Assembly (NCBI GenBank): GCA_031378845.1
Contig: JANNES010000015.1
Span: 372,001 to 436,000, forward strand
Source: JAJNPS01 sp031378845
Lineage (GTDB): Bacteria; Pseudomonadota; Alphaproteobacteria; Rhodobacterales; Rhodobacteraceae
Length of the DNA stretch: 64,000 bases
Direction: 5' to 3'
The notes below the pieces were generated by a model, which worked only from the letters and a program-made list of their open reading frames with translations, had not been told where the DNA came from and searched no databases. Below are positions 43,025-52,405 of the stretch, in pieces; position 1 is the stretch's first letter, and each line of letters starts with the position of its first letter. Position numbers and translations under genes: made by a program.

Positions 43025-44115
43025 GCGGCGAGGACGATCAGGACCAGGCCGACAAGGAACACGACGCAAGCCAGAAAAAACTGGACGACGCCCGTTTGCA
43101 AGGTGACATCGCGCGTTCGCAAGATGTCCTCGTCGCCGCTGGTTACGGGGCTTTTGTGGCCGCCTGCCTTGGTTTCGGAGCGTCTGCCTTGTTGCAGGCC
43201 GGTGCGGCGGGTGCCGTGTTTCTTGATCAGGCGGACCAGTTGGCGCCACTTTTGTCCGAAGGCGCACGCGCACCACTGGGCGGGGCCATGGTCGCGATGG
43301 CCATGCCCCTGGCGCCGCTTGTCCTTGTCCCGATGGCCGCCGTTCTTGGTGTCTTGTTTGCAACCCGAGGGCTGGTCTTTGCGCCAGAAAAACTGCTTCC
43401 GAAATGGAGCCGAATCTCGCCTTTGGCTACTGCTGGCCAGAAATTCGGGCGAACCGGTCTCTTTGAGTTTTTCAAAAGCGCTGTAAAGCTTGTCCTTGTC
43501 GGCGTTCTGTTGGCGTTCTTTCTGGCATCGCGCGCCGACCGCATTCTTGCAAGCCACACATTGCCGTCGCTGATGGCGATGGGAGAGCTTTTGCGCCTGA
43601 CTATGGATTTCTTGATGCTGGTGGTTCTGGTCGCCGTCGTGATCGGTGTGCTGGACTTCATTTGGCAGCGATTTGAATTCCTGCGCCGCAATCGGATGTC
43701 GCGCAAAGACCTGACAGACGAATCGAAAGAGTCTGACGGCGATCCGTATTTCAAGGCTGCCCGCCGCCAAAAGGCGCAAGAGATCGCGATGAACCGAATG
43801 CTTGCGGATGTCGCTACTGCGGATGTCATTGTCGTGAACCCAACGCACTATGCCGTCGCCCTCAAATGGTCGCGTGAGAAAAAACGCGCCCCGATCTGCG
43901 TCGCCAAAGGTGTGGACGAGATTGCCGCCCGCATCCGCGAACGTGCGGCCGAGGCGGGCATCCCGCTGCACAGCGACCCACCGACCGCCCGTGCGCTGCA
44001 TGCCTCGGTCGACATCGGTCAGGAAATCAGCAAAGAGCACTACCGCGCCGTTGCCGCCGCGATCCGCTTTGCCGAAGCCATGCGAAAACGCGCCCGCCAG
44101 TCGGTGCTCAGATGA
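43021..44115 (+). CDS. flhB: Flagellar export switch protein FlhB
   Basis: Substrate-specificity switch of the export apparatus; 364 residues. Four membrane helices are followed by the cytoplasmic domain with the autocleavage motif VVNPTHYAVALKW (Asn273-Pro-Thr-His), then APICVAKGVDEIAARIRERAAEAGIPLHSDPPTARALHASVDIGQEISKEHY. The NPTH motif is intact, so autoproteolysis is expected. It overlaps fliR and the following small gene (ATGA). Confidence 0.97.
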   Translation: MSGEDDQDQADKEHDASQKKLDDARLQGDIARSQDVLVAAGYGAFVAACLGFGASALLQAGAAGAVFLDQADQLAPLLSEGARAPLGGAMVAMAMPLAPLVLVPMAAVLGVLFATRGLVFAPEKLLPKWSRISPLATAGQKFGRTGLFEFFKSAVKLVLVGVLLAFFLASRADRILASHTLPSLMAMGELLRLTMDFLMLVVLVAVVIGVLDFIWQRFEFLRRNRMSRKDLTDESKESDGDPYFKAARRQKAQEIAMNRMLADVATADVIVVNPTHYAVALKWSREKKRAPICVAKGVDEIAARIRERAAEAGIPLHSDPPTARALHASVDIGQEISKEHYRAVAAAIRFAEAMRKRARQSVLR

Positions 44116-44459
44116 ACCAGGAAGGCCTCCGGCGCCTGGTCGCGCTGTCTACCATGGTTCAGGACCTGCGGCTGGCAGAGCTGTCGCAAGCCGAGGCGGC
44201 GCGCCAGTCTACGGTGTCCGCGATTGCGGGTCTCGACCAGCCGGCCGTCGATGCTGATGTTGATCCGGTCCAGGCAGGGCGCGTGCAGGTCGCCTACGCG
44301 CGCTGGGCCGATGTGCGACGTGCAGAACTCAAAGTGACTCTGGCGCGCCAGGCCGCAATTTGTCGGGCCGCGCAAAGCCAGGCGCAGACTGCATTTGGCC
44401 GCAACCAGGCCCTGTCGACGCTTGCAGCGCGGCTCGCTAAGGAAAAAACAAGGGCCTAG
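44112..44459 (+). CDS. FliJ-like small helical protein at the end of the flagellar operon
   Basis: 115 residues, almost entirely helical by composition (alanine, arginine, glutamine rich; for example RLVALSTMVQDLRLAELSQAEAARQSTVSAI). It overlaps the flhB stop by ATGA, so it is surely translated with it. Size and coiled-coil character recall FliJ-type chaperones, but the sequence is too divergent to assign; treat as hypothetical. It ends the rightward flagellar operon and converges with rhaI. Confidence 0.7.
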   Translation: MNQEGLRRLVALSTMVQDLRLAELSQAEAARQSTVSAIAGLDQPAVDADVDPVQAGRVQVAYARWADVRRAELKVTLARQAAICRAAQSQAQTAFGRNQALSTLAARLAKEKTRA

Positions 44460-44503
44460 CGCCGGTCGGGTACGCCGACGCGCGTATGGTTGGTCGCGGT
44501 GGT

Positions 44504-45790
44504 TTAGACGATCCCGCCGCCCGCGCCACTCACCCTCGGCCGGACATCACTGACGCGTGCCCGATACCCGGCGGCGCGATAGGTTGCCAAGGGGTCTGCC
44601 GACCCGCCTTGCGCAACACGCGCCATCGCTAGAATAGGCTCTACATCGGTGCGAAACGCGGTTTTCAAGGCAAGTGTAGCCGCCATCGCATCATTCGCCC
44701 CTTGCGCATCAAGCAGGGTCGCGCGATCCACCAAAAGTGCCAGTGCATAAGCGCGCTGCACCTCCATTGCCGATACCATCAAGCTTTCGATCGGGTCGGT
44801 GACATTGTGGCTTTGGTCCAGCATATGGGCAGGCGAAAATCCCGGCTTTCCCTCCGCCTCGACCAGTTCGCTGAACACCAGAAACAGCCGATAAGGGTCG
44901 ATCGATCCCGTATCCAGATCATCGTCGCCGTACTTGCTGTCGTTGAAGTGAAACCCGCCAAGCTTCTGCTGACGGATCAGGCGCGCCACGATCATCTCGA
45001 TATTCACGTTGGGCGCGTGGTGACCCAGGTCGACCAGACACATCGCCTGCGGGCCAAGCTCCTGTGCGATGATGTAATTCGTGCCCCAATCCTGCACCAC
45101 GGTCGAGTAGAAGGCAGGTTCATACATCTTGTGTTCGGTAAAAAGCCGCCAATCACGGGGCAGGCCCGCATAGATCGCCCGTAGGCTGTCGAGATATCGG
45201 TCGAACTGTCGGGTAAAGTCCTGCTGGCCTGGAAAGTTCGATCCATCGCCAATCCAGACGGTCAGGGCTTTGGATCCCAAGGCCGCGCCGATGTCGATGC
45301 ATTCCAGATTATGCTCCACCGCCTGCGCCCGAACCGCCGCTTCGGCATGTGATAATGAGCCGAACTTGTAGGAAAGCCGCTGCTGCGGCTGATCCTGAAA
45401 GGTGTTGGAATTCATCGCATCAAAGCCTAACCCGAGGTTTTCTGCCTTGGCGCGCAGGTCCGCAGCGGGGGCCTTGTCCCATGGAATATGCAAAGAGACG
45501 TTGGGGGTGGCCCGCGTCAGTTGCTGGATGACGCCGCAATCTTCCAGCTTGTCAAAGATGTGCCGTGGCTCACCCGGACCCGGAAAGCGGGCAAATCGTG
45601 TGCCCCCGGTTCCGACGCCCCAGCTTGGGATAGCGACGTGAAAGGCGGCCACCTTGTCGCTGATCGTTTCAATCGCGATGCCGCGCCGCGCCAGCCGGCC
45701 TCCCAGCTCTGCATAGTCGCGATTCAAATGCGGCTCTAACGCGGCGTTTTGTGCAGCGATCAGAGTGGGGTCGATCATCGGGGTCGCCAT
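44504..45790 (-). CDS. rhaI: L-rhamnose isomerase (catabolic, RhaI type)
   Basis: Converts L-rhamnose to L-rhamnulose; 428 residues. It is the Pseudomonas/Rhizobium-type enzyme of the xylose-isomerase-like TIM-barrel superfamily, not E. coli RhaA. Blocks seen: IAIETISDKVAAFHVAIPSWGVGTGGTRFARFPGPGEPRHIFDKLEDC, VTLHIPWDK-like VSLHIPWDK, LGLGFDAMNSNTFQDQ, LFTEHKMYEPAFYSTVVQDWGTNY (metal ligand Glu), CLVDLGHHAPNVNIEMIVARLI and GGFHFNDSKYGDDDLDTGSIDPYRLFLVF. GAGG lies 7 bases before the ATG. It follows rhaD by 3 bp. Confidence 0.96.
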   Translation of the reverse strand: MATPMIDPTLIAAQNAALEPHLNRDYAELGGRLARRGIAIETISDKVAAFHVAIPSWGVGTGGTRFARFPGPGEPRHIFDKLEDCGVIQQLTRATPNVSLHIPWDKAPAADLRAKAENLGLGFDAMNSNTFQDQPQQRLSYKFGSLSHAEAAVRAQAVEHNLECIDIGAALGSKALTVWIGDGSNFPGQQDFTRQFDRYLDSLRAIYAGLPRDWRLFTEHKMYEPAFYSTVVQDWGTNYIIAQELGPQAMCLVDLGHHAPNVNIEMIVARLIRQQKLGGFHFNDSKYGDDDLDTGSIDPYRLFLVFSELVEAEGKPGFSPAHMLDQSHNVTDPIESLMVSAMEVQRAYALALLVDRATLLDAQGANDAMAATLALKTAFRTDVEPILAMARVAQGGSADPLATYRAAGYRARVSDVRPRVSGAGGGIV

Positions 45791-45793
45791 GGA

Positions 45794-47893
45794 TTACCTC
45801 GTGAAGGCTTGGACATTGCCGGCATCGACATTGAGGATATTGCCGGTCGACTTGGCCGAAAGATCTGCCGCAAAGAAATAGACGCCCTCGGCGATATCCT
45901 CGGGAAAGACAGAGCGTTTCAGCAAGGATCGCTGGCGGTAATGTTCTTCCAGCCCCTCCTTGTCCTTGCCGTAGGTCGCTGCGCGTTCCTTCAGCCAGTC
46001 GCCTGACCAGATCTTGGACCCACGCAGAACTGCATCAGGATTGACGACATTCACGCGGATACCGGCTTCGGCACCTTCCAGCGCGAGGCAGCGCGCAAGG
46101 TGAATCTCCGCGGCCTTGGCGGTGCAGTACGCGGCAGCATTGGGGCTGGCGGCGAGGCCATTCTTGGAGGCGACGAAAATCACCGAACCGCCAATCGCTT
46201 GCGTCCGCAGCATTCGGAACGCCGCCCGGCTGACCAGAAAGTAACCTGTGGACAGGATGTCCATATTGCGGTTCCACAGCTCCAGCGAGGTGTCCTCGAT
46301 CGGCGCAGAAGAGGCAATTCCGGCATTCGACACCAGCACGTCCACGCCGCCAAACTCCACCGCCGTCCGCGCATAGGCCGAAGTCACCTGCGCCTCGTCG
46401 GTCACGTCCATGCGCACGGTGCGCACCACGTCGCGTCCGTGGCGCGAGCACAGGTTTGCCATCGTTGCGGTCAGGGCGACCTCGTCAATGTCGGCCAGCA
46501 TCACGCAAGCGCCTTCGGCCAACAGCCTTTCCGCCGTCGCAGAGCCTATTCCACCCGCACCACCGGTCACAAAAGCGATCCGTCCCGCCATCGCCTTGGG
46601 CTTTGGCATCCGCTGCAGCTTTGCCTCTTCGAGCAGCCAGTACTCGATGTCGAAGGCTTCCTGCTCGGGCAGTCCGCAATAGGTTCTGACGGTATCTGCG
46701 CCGCGCATCACATTGATCGCGTTGACGTAGAACTCGCCTGAAATCCGCGCCGTCGCCTTGTCTTTGGCAAAGGTGATCATGCCGACGCCGGGCACAAGAT
46801 AAACGACCGCATTCGGGTCGCGCAAAGCCGGACTGTCGGGGTGCTTGCAGCGCTCGTAATAGGATGTGTAATCGGCGCGATAGGTGGCGATCTGACGGGG
46901 CAGCGCCGCGAGGGTCGCGGCTGGATCAGGCTTGGCTGGATCAAAGTCGACCACCAGCGGACGGATTTTGGTCCGCAGGAAATGATCTGGACACGAGGTC
47001 CCGAGCGCCGCCAGATCGACCATGTTGGCCGAGGTCACAAATTCCATCACCGCAGGCTGGTCGTCGAAATGCCCGACCATCCTATGATCAGCCGAAATCA
47101 GCCCCCGAATTGCGGGCATAAGCTGTGCCGCCAAAGTCCGTCGTGCATCTGCGGTCAGGCCTGGGCGCGCCATACCGCCAAAAGTCGCCTTGCCCTGAGA
47201 CTGGACTGCGAACCAATCCATCGCCTTCTGGATCGTCGCCAGCGTCAGATCATAACAGGCCTTCGCATCGTCATCCCAGGTAAAAAGCCCGTGGCTTTCG
47301 AGCACGACACCCCTGGCATCGGGGTTCTCGGCACAGAAGTTCCGCAACCATAGGCCAAGCTCGAATCCGGGCCGTTTCCACGGCAGCCAGCCGATATCGG
47401 CACCAAAAACCCGCGCCGTCAGTTCCCTTGAATTGGCTGAGGCCGCGATTGCAATGATCGCATCGGGATGCATGTGGTCCACATGCTTGCGCGGAACAAA
47501 GGCGTGCAAGGGCGTATCGATGCTGGCGGCGCGAGGGTTCAGGTTAAAAGTGCAATGGGGCAGATAGCCAACCATCTCGTCCTCGAAGGCGACGCCACGA
47601 TAGATGCCGCGCAGCGCGTGCAGCTTGTCCATGTAAAGGGCGGCAAACCCGTCCATCTTGATGGAGCCCACATCGCCCCCCGACCCTTTGACCCACAGCA
47701 CTTCGACCGCATCACCGCTCAGCGGGTCACGCTCGGTCACTTTTGCCGAAGTATTGCCGCCGCCGTAATTCGTGATCCGCTTGTCCGAGCCCAGCAGGTT
47801 CGAACGATACAACAGCTTTTCGGGCTCGGTCATCGTTGCGGCCTTGGCTGCGTCCCACAGGTTTGACAGCCGGTTTTCGTCGGCACTGGTCAT
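45794..47893 (-). CDS. rhaD: Bifunctional rhamnulose-1-phosphate aldolase / short-chain dehydrogenase
   Basis: Two-domain enzyme of rhamnose catabolism, 699 residues from the ATG preceded by GAGGGAGGG. Residues 1-430 are a class II aldolase/adducin domain (LLYRSNLLGSDKRITNYGGGNTSAKV, VLESHGLFTWDDDAK with metal-binding histidines such as HVDHMHPDAIIAI). Residues 440-699 are a classical SDR with the NAD loop VTGGAGGIGSATAERLLAEGA, NAG motif SNAGIAS and YxxxK as YCTAKAAEIHLARCLALEG. The product chain gives dihydroxyacetone phosphate and lactaldehyde, the latter oxidised by the SDR domain in this family's model. It is the first gene of the leftward rhaDI operon. Confidence 0.96.
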   Translation of the reverse strand: MTSADENRLSNLWDAAKAATMTEPEKLLYRSNLLGSDKRITNYGGGNTSAKVTERDPLSGDAVEVLWVKGSGGDVGSIKMDGFAALYMDKLHALRGIYRGVAFEDEMVGYLPHCTFNLNPRAASIDTPLHAFVPRKHVDHMHPDAIIAIAASANSRELTARVFGADIGWLPWKRPGFELGLWLRNFCAENPDARGVVLESHGLFTWDDDAKACYDLTLATIQKAMDWFAVQSQGKATFGGMARPGLTADARRTLAAQLMPAIRGLISADHRMVGHFDDQPAVMEFVTSANMVDLAALGTSCPDHFLRTKIRPLVVDFDPAKPDPAATLAALPRQIATYRADYTSYYERCKHPDSPALRDPNAVVYLVPGVGMITFAKDKATARISGEFYVNAINVMRGADTVRTYCGLPEQEAFDIEYWLLEEAKLQRMPKPKAMAGRIAFVTGGAGGIGSATAERLLAEGACVMLADIDEVALTATMANLCSRHGRDVVRTVRMDVTDEAQVTSAYARTAVEFGGVDVLVSNAGIASSAPIEDTSLELWNRNMDILSTGYFLVSRAAFRMLRTQAIGGSVIFVASKNGLAASPNAAAYCTAKAAEIHLARCLALEGAEAGIRVNVVNPDAVLRGSKIWSGDWLKERAATYGKDKEGLEEHYRQRSLLKRSVFPEDIAEGVYFFAADLSAKSTGNILNVDAGNVQAFTR

Positions 47894-47940
47894 CGGACCC
47901 TCCCTCACGTCTGTGGCAAATGTGCCAAGCTCGGCCCAGA

Positions 47941-47959
47941 TGTCAATCACAAACGATCA
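47941..47959 (-). promoter_or_regulatory. rha operator-like site 1
   Basis: On the minus strand this reads TGATCGTTTGTGATTGACA: a direct repeat TGAT(C/T)G separated by four bases, ending in GACA. An inverted copy lies 54 bp away at 47995-48013. Tandem half-sites of this kind fit DeoR-family repressors. Lying between divergent rhaD and rhaR, it is a candidate RhaR site for the leftward promoter. Confidence 0.6.
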
Positions 47960-47994
47960 AGTTCAGTCATGCTGCATCTGCAAAACGATTGCTG

Positions 47995-48013
47995 TGATTG
48001 AAAATGATTGACA
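47995..48013 (+). promoter_or_regulatory. rha operator-like site 2
   Basis: TGATTGAAAATGATTGACA, the second copy of the TGAT(C/T)G-N4-TGATTGACA pattern, in opposite orientation to site 1 and 43 bp before the rhaR start, so placed to control the rightward rhaRSTPQMK operon. Confidence 0.6.
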
Positions 48014-48056
48014 CTGAGCGGTTTCGATGGAAGTTTCGACACAAGTGGAGGACGTG

Positions 48057-48863
48057 ATGCACGAAAGCGAACGCCATCGGCTGATAGTCTCGGCGGTTCA
48101 GGACCGGCCGGTCGTGACGGTAAGCGATCTTGTCACCCTGACCGCATCTTCGGAAGCCACGATCCGTCGCGACATCGCCACCCTGCATGTGCAGAAAAAG
48201 TTGCGTCGCGTGCGGGGCGGCGCCGAATCTGTCTCTCCACCAGCATTTGTCGGGCTGGCCGGTCGACCCTTCAGTGTGAACGAGGCGATGAACATCACGC
48301 AAAAGCGTGCCATCGCCCGTGCTGCCGCCAATCTTTGCGAAGATGGCGAGGCGATCATCATCAATGGCGGCACCACCACCTTTCAGATGGTGCACCCCCT
48401 GTCGACGCGGCGGCTGCAGGTCTTTACCAACAGCTTCCCCATTGCCGAACATCTGCTTAAGCATTCCAAGAACACGGTCCTTTTGCCGGGCGGCGCAATA
48501 TACCGCGAGCAGAACATCATCTTGTCGCCCTTTGACGAGGACGGCTCGCGCCATTTCTATGCGCGGCGGATGTTTATTGGCTGTCAGGGATTAGGTGCGC
48601 TGGGCTTGATGGAAGCGGACCCCCTGCTCATCCAGGCCGAGCAAAAGCTGATCGGGCAGGCAGATGAATTGGTGGTTCTGGCCGACAGCACGAAATTCGC
48701 GCGCCGGTCCAGTCTGCTGCTGTGTTCGCTTTCGCGCATTCACACCGTTGTTACCGATGACGGCGTGACAGACCGGGACGCGGCGATGCTGGAGGCGGCG
48801 GGGATCTGCCTGATCGTCGCCACCACCGAGACGGAGAAGAAGACGGCCGCATCAGCAAACTGA
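48057..48863 (+). CDS. rhaR: DeoR-family transcriptional regulator of rhamnose genes
   Basis: Probable repressor or regulator of the rha operons (negative regulator RhaR in the Rhizobium leguminosarum system); 268 residues. The DeoR winged helix is at residues 1-55 (HESERHRLIVSAVQDRPVVTVSDLVTLTASSEATIRRDIATLHVQKKLRRVRGGAE). The C-terminal effector domain is of the sugar-phosphate isomerase type: AIARAAANLCEDGEAIIINGGTTTFQMV and LVVLADSTKFARRSSLLLCSLSRIHTVVTDD. The ATG at 48057 has GGAGG close upstream; a start at 48027 is possible. This regulator is unrelated to the AraC-family RhaR of E. coli. Confidence 0.92.
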   Translation: MHESERHRLIVSAVQDRPVVTVSDLVTLTASSEATIRRDIATLHVQKKLRRVRGGAESVSPPAFVGLAGRPFSVNEAMNITQKRAIARAAANLCEDGEAIIINGGTTTFQMVHPLSTRRLQVFTNSFPIAEHLLKHSKNTVLLPGGAIYREQNIILSPFDEDGSRHFYARRMFIGCQGLGALGLMEADPLLIQAEQKLIGQADELVVLADSTKFARRSSLLLCSLSRIHTVVTDDGVTDRDAAMLEAAGICLIVATTETEKKTAASAN

Positions 48864-48893
48864 CGCGGATCAACTGCTCATAGGGAGGAAAAA

Positions 48894-49883
48894 ATGAGCT
48901 TCTGGAAAAAGGCACTGACAACAGCTGCGGTTGCAACCGCGCTGATGACGACCGCAGCAACAGCCGAAACCGTCCGCATTGCACTGGTCGTCAAGGCGCT
49001 TGGCATCGGATTCTTTGAGGCTGCGAACAAGGGCGCCGAAGAAGCCGCCAAGGAGTTGGGCGACGTCGAGATCATCTATACTGGCCCGACCGACACCACG
49101 GCCGAGGGCCAGATCGAGGTGATCAACAGCCTGATCGCCCAAGGCGTCAACGCCATCGCCATCAGCGCAAACGACAAGGACGCGCTCGTCCCGGCGCTGC
49201 AAAAGGCGATGGAGCGCGGCATCACGGTCATCTCGTGGGACTCAGGCGTCGCCCCCGAAGGTCGCATGATGCACCTGAACCCATCGTCCAGCGCACTGAT
49301 CGGCAACACCATCATCAAGCTGGCCGCCGACCACATGCCTGATGGCGGCGATGTGGCGGTTCTGTCCGCCTCGGCCACCGCGACGAACCAGAACATCTGG
49401 ATCGAAGAGATGAAAAAGGTCATGGGCAACTATCCGGGCGTCAATCTTGTGGCGACTGTCTATGGCGATGACCTTGCCGACAAATCCTACCGCGAAGCGC
49501 AAGGCCTGATGGCGACCTATCCGAACCTCAAGGCGATCATCGCGCCAACGACAGTCGGGATCCTGGCCGCATCGCAGGCCGTGACGGATGCCGGCAAGAT
49601 CGGACAGATCAACGTGACCGGCCTTGGTCTGCCGTCAGAGATGGCAGGAGCGGTTGAGTCGGGCGCCACGATCTCGTTTGCGATCTGGAACCCGATCGAC
49701 CTCGGCTATGCCGCCACGATGTTGGCCTACAACATCAACAAAGGCGCAGCCGTAGGCGAAGGCGCAGCCATCCCGATGGGCCGCATGGGCACTGCCACAC
49801 TGGATGCCAGTGGCGAGGCTGCGATGTCCGACCCCTTTACCTATGACAAATCGAACATCGAAGAGTTCAAGTCAATCTTCTGA
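48894..49883 (+). CDS. rhaS: Rhamnose ABC transporter periplasmic binding protein
   Basis: Captures L-rhamnose in the periplasm; 329 residues. Signal peptide MSFWKKALTTAAVATALMTTAATA, then VRIALVVKALGIGFFEAANKGAEEAAKELGDVEIIYTGPTDTTAEGQIEVINSLIAQGVNAIAISAND, matching the rhamnose-type branch of RbsB-like proteins. Strong Shine-Dalgarno GGGAGG 6 bases before the ATG. The name follows the R. leguminosarum convention and must not be confused with the E. coli activator RhaS. Confidence 0.95.
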   Translation: MSFWKKALTTAAVATALMTTAATAETVRIALVVKALGIGFFEAANKGAEEAAKELGDVEIIYTGPTDTTAEGQIEVINSLIAQGVNAIAISANDKDALVPALQKAMERGITVISWDSGVAPEGRMMHLNPSSSALIGNTIIKLAADHMPDGGDVAVLSASATATNQNIWIEEMKKVMGNYPGVNLVATVYGDDLADKSYREAQGLMATYPNLKAIIAPTTVGILAASQAVTDAGKIGQINVTGLGLPSEMAGAVESGATISFAIWNPIDLGYAATMLAYNINKGAAVGEGAAIPMGRMGTATLDASGEAAMSDPFTYDKSNIEEFKSIF

Positions 49884-49891
49884 TCGCGGAC

Positions 49892-49919
49892 GCCCGGCGG
49901 CAGACCCCTGTCGCCGGGC
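49892..49919. other. GC-rich hairpin between rhaS and rhaT
   Basis: Perfect 8-bp inverted repeat GCCCGGCG ... CGCCGGGC with a 12-nt loop, 8 bases after the rhaS stop. No T-run follows. It probably stabilises the rhaS transcript or causes partial termination so that the binding protein is made in excess over the membrane parts. Confidence 0.55.
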
Positions 49920-49943
49920 CCATCTCCTTCCAAGGTCACCCCC

Positions 49944-51440
49944 ATGCAGCCCGTCCTGTCGCTCCGCGGCATTTCCAAAAGCTTTCCCGGCGTCAGAGCC
50001 TTGCAGGATGTGCAGCTTGATCTCTTCGCAGGCCAAGTAACGGCCCTGGTCGGCGAGAACGGTGCAGGAAAATCAACCATCGTCAAAATATTGACCGGCA
50101 TCTACCAGCCCGACGGCGGCACCATCCAGATCGATGGCAAGGATGTGCATCTAGCAACCGCAGACGCCGCTGCACGGGCGGGGGTCACCGCGATCCACCA
50201 AGAAACCGTACTTTTCGACGATCTGACGGTTGCAGAAAACATCTGGCTCGGCCATGCGCCGCGCACGCGCTTTGGCCTGATAGATTGGAAGACCCTGCGC
50301 CGGGAGGCCGCGCGACTTTTGCGGTCAATCAACGCAAACCTGAACCCTGACACCAAGCTGCGTGATCTGGGGATTGCGTCCAAACATCTGGTAGCCATCG
50401 CCCGAGCGCTGTCGATTGATGCCCGCGTCGTGATCATGGACGAACCGACCGCCGCCCTCTCGCACAAGGAAATCCAGGAACTTTACGATCTGGTGAAGAC
50501 CTTGAAATCCCAGGGCAAGGCGATCCTATTCATCAGCCATAAGTTCGACGAAATTTTCCACATCGCGGACCGCTACACCGTCTTTCGTGACGGCGCGTTC
50601 ATTGGCGAGGGTGCGATCGGCGATGTGACCGAAGGCGCGTTGGTACAGATGATGGTGGGCCGCGCGGTCGATCAGATTTTCCCCAAACGCGACCACAAAG
50701 TCGGCGCCCCGATCCTGACCGTTTCAGGCTACAGTCACCCGACAGAGTTTGCCGATGTCGGCTTTACGCTCCATCGCGGCGAAATCCTCGGATTTTATGG
50801 TTTGGTTGGTGCGGGTCGATCCGAGGTCATGCAGGCCCTTTTTGGCATCAACAGACCCTCAAAAGGCGTCTGCCGCATTGACCGAAACATCGTGGTGATC
50901 CGCTCCACTGCCGATGCGATTGCCAAAGGCATTGTCTATGTCCCCGAAGATCGCGGCCGCCAAGGTGCGATCAAAGGGTTACCGATTTTCCAGAACGTCA
51001 CCTTGCCCTCGCTTGGCCGCACCTCGCGCGCGGGCTTCTTACGCCTCGCAGAGGAGTTCCAACTGGCCCGCGACTACACCGGGCGGCTCGATCTGCGTGC
51101 GGCCAGCCTTGATCAAGACGTCGGGCTATTGTCTGGCGGCAATCAGCAAAAGGTCGTCATCGCCAAATGGCTGGCCATGCAGCCGCGCGTGATCATTCTG
51201 GACGAGCCGACAAAGGGCATCGACATCGGATCCAAGGCCGCAGTGCATGCGTTCATGGCCGAACTGGCCGCCCAAGGTCTGGCCATCATCATGGTGTCGT
51301 CGGAAATTCCCGAGGTTCTGGGTATGTCCGACCGGGTCATCGTGATGCGCGATGGCCGTATTGCCGCCGAACTGGCCCAAGACGCGATGACACCTGAGGC
51401 TCTGGTACGCGCAGCCGCGGGCATAGGGATGGCTGCCTGA
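49944..51440 (+). CDS. rhaT: Rhamnose ABC transporter ATPase
   Basis: Energising subunit with two nucleotide-binding domains; 498 residues. The first domain has GENGAGKSTIVKILTGIYQPDGG, IHQETVLFDDLTVAENIWLG and VVIMDEPTAAL; the second has GFYGLVGAGRSEVMQALFGI, LSGGNQQKVVIAKWLAMQPRVIILDEPTKGIDIGSK. It shares the final base region with rhaP (ATGATGG junction). The name follows R. leguminosarum. Confidence 0.96.
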   Translation: MQPVLSLRGISKSFPGVRALQDVQLDLFAGQVTALVGENGAGKSTIVKILTGIYQPDGGTIQIDGKDVHLATADAAARAGVTAIHQETVLFDDLTVAENIWLGHAPRTRFGLIDWKTLRREAARLLRSINANLNPDTKLRDLGIASKHLVAIARALSIDARVVIMDEPTAALSHKEIQELYDLVKTLKSQGKAILFISHKFDEIFHIADRYTVFRDGAFIGEGAIGDVTEGALVQMMVGRAVDQIFPKRDHKVGAPILTVSGYSHPTEFADVGFTLHRGEILGFYGLVGAGRSEVMQALFGINRPSKGVCRIDRNIVVIRSTADAIAKGIVYVPEDRGRQGAIKGLPIFQNVTLPSLGRTSRAGFLRLAEEFQLARDYTGRLDLRAASLDQDVGLLSGGNQQKVVIAKWLAMQPRVIILDEPTKGIDIGSKAAVHAFMAELAAQGLAIIMVSSEIPEVLGMSDRVIVMRDGRIAAELAQDAMTPEALVRAAAGIGMAA

Positions 51441-52405
51441 TGGTCCGACCCTCTCGCGAAGTCATCCTTGCGGCATCAATCCTGGTCCTGATCGGGCTGA
51501 TCGCCGTGCGCTTTCCAGCCTTTGTGGCGCCGCACAATCTGGCCGGCGTCTTCAACGACACTTCGCCGCTGATCATTCTTGCCGTCGGTCAGATGATCGT
51601 GATCCTCAGCAAGTGCATCGACCTCAGTGTTGCCGCCAATCTTGCGCTGACGGGCATGGTCGCGGCGTTGCTGAACGGCGCCGGCGTGCCGCTTTACTTG
51701 ATCGTCGCGGCGGCGATCCTGCTTGGTGGGGGACTTGGTCTGATCAACGGTCTGCTGGTGTGGAAGGTCGGCATCCCCTCGATCGTCGTGACGCTTGGCA
51801 CGATGACGATCTATCGCGGCGTGATATTCCTGATGACTGACGGAAAATGGGTCAACGCCCATGAGATGACAGACAGCTTCAAGGCGTTGCCCCGCCACGT
51901 GATCCTGGGCCTGCCGGTGATGTCCTGGACAGCCCTTGCGATCATCGCCCTATTCGTGATCGTTCTGACGCGCAGCCCGCTGGGTCGTTCATTCTATGCC
52001 GTTGGCGGCAATCCCCATGCGGCGGTCTACACCGGCATCGATGTCGGCCGCACCCAATGCGCGGCCTTTGTGATCTCTGGCGCCCTTGCGGGACTGACAG
52101 GCTACCTGTGGGTCGCCCGCTATGCCGTCGCCTATGTCGATATCGCCGGAGGGTTTGAACTGGACGTGGTGGCGGCCTGCGTCATCGGCGGTGTGTCCAT
52201 CGCGGGCGGCCTTGGCACCGTCGGTGGCGCGGTACTGGGCGCGATCTTTCTGGGGGTGATCAAGAACGCGCTGCCAGTGATCGGCGTGTCACCCTTCTGG
52301 CAAATGGCGATCTCGGGTACCGCGATCATCCTTGCCGTCGCGTTCAATGCCACTCAGGGCCGCCGCAAGGGGCGCATCATCCTCAAAGAGGCGAGGGCCA
52401 CATGA
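51440..52405 (+). CDS. rhaP: Rhamnose ABC transporter permease 1
   Basis: Inner-membrane channel subunit; 321 residues with about eight to ten hydrophobic segments. RbsC-type signatures: LIILAVGQMIVILSKCIDLSVAANLALTGM and GGFELDVVAACVIGGVSIAGGLGTVGGAVLGAIFLGVIKNALPVIGVSPFWQMAISG. It overlaps rhaT by one base and rhaQ by 4 bp. Confidence 0.95.
   Translation: MVRPSREVILAASILVLIGLIAVRFPAFVAPHNLAGVFNDTSPLIILAVGQMIVILSKCIDLSVAANLALTGMVAALLNGAGVPLYLIVAAAILLGGGLGLINGLLVWKVGIPSIVVTLGTMTIYRGVIFLMTDGKWVNAHEMTDSFKALPRHVILGLPVMSWTALAIIALFVIVLTRSPLGRSFYAVGGNPHAAVYTGIDVGRTQCAAFVISGALAGLTGYLWVARYAVAYVDIAGGFELDVVAACVIGGVSIAGGLGTVGGAVLGAIFLGVIKNALPVIGVSPFWQMAISGTAIILAVAFNATQGRRKGRIILKEARAT

Noticed and set aside
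42985..44040. 351-codon minus-strand frame opposite flhB
   Set aside because: Antisense to a gene with intact NPTH motif; composition is that of a shadow frame.
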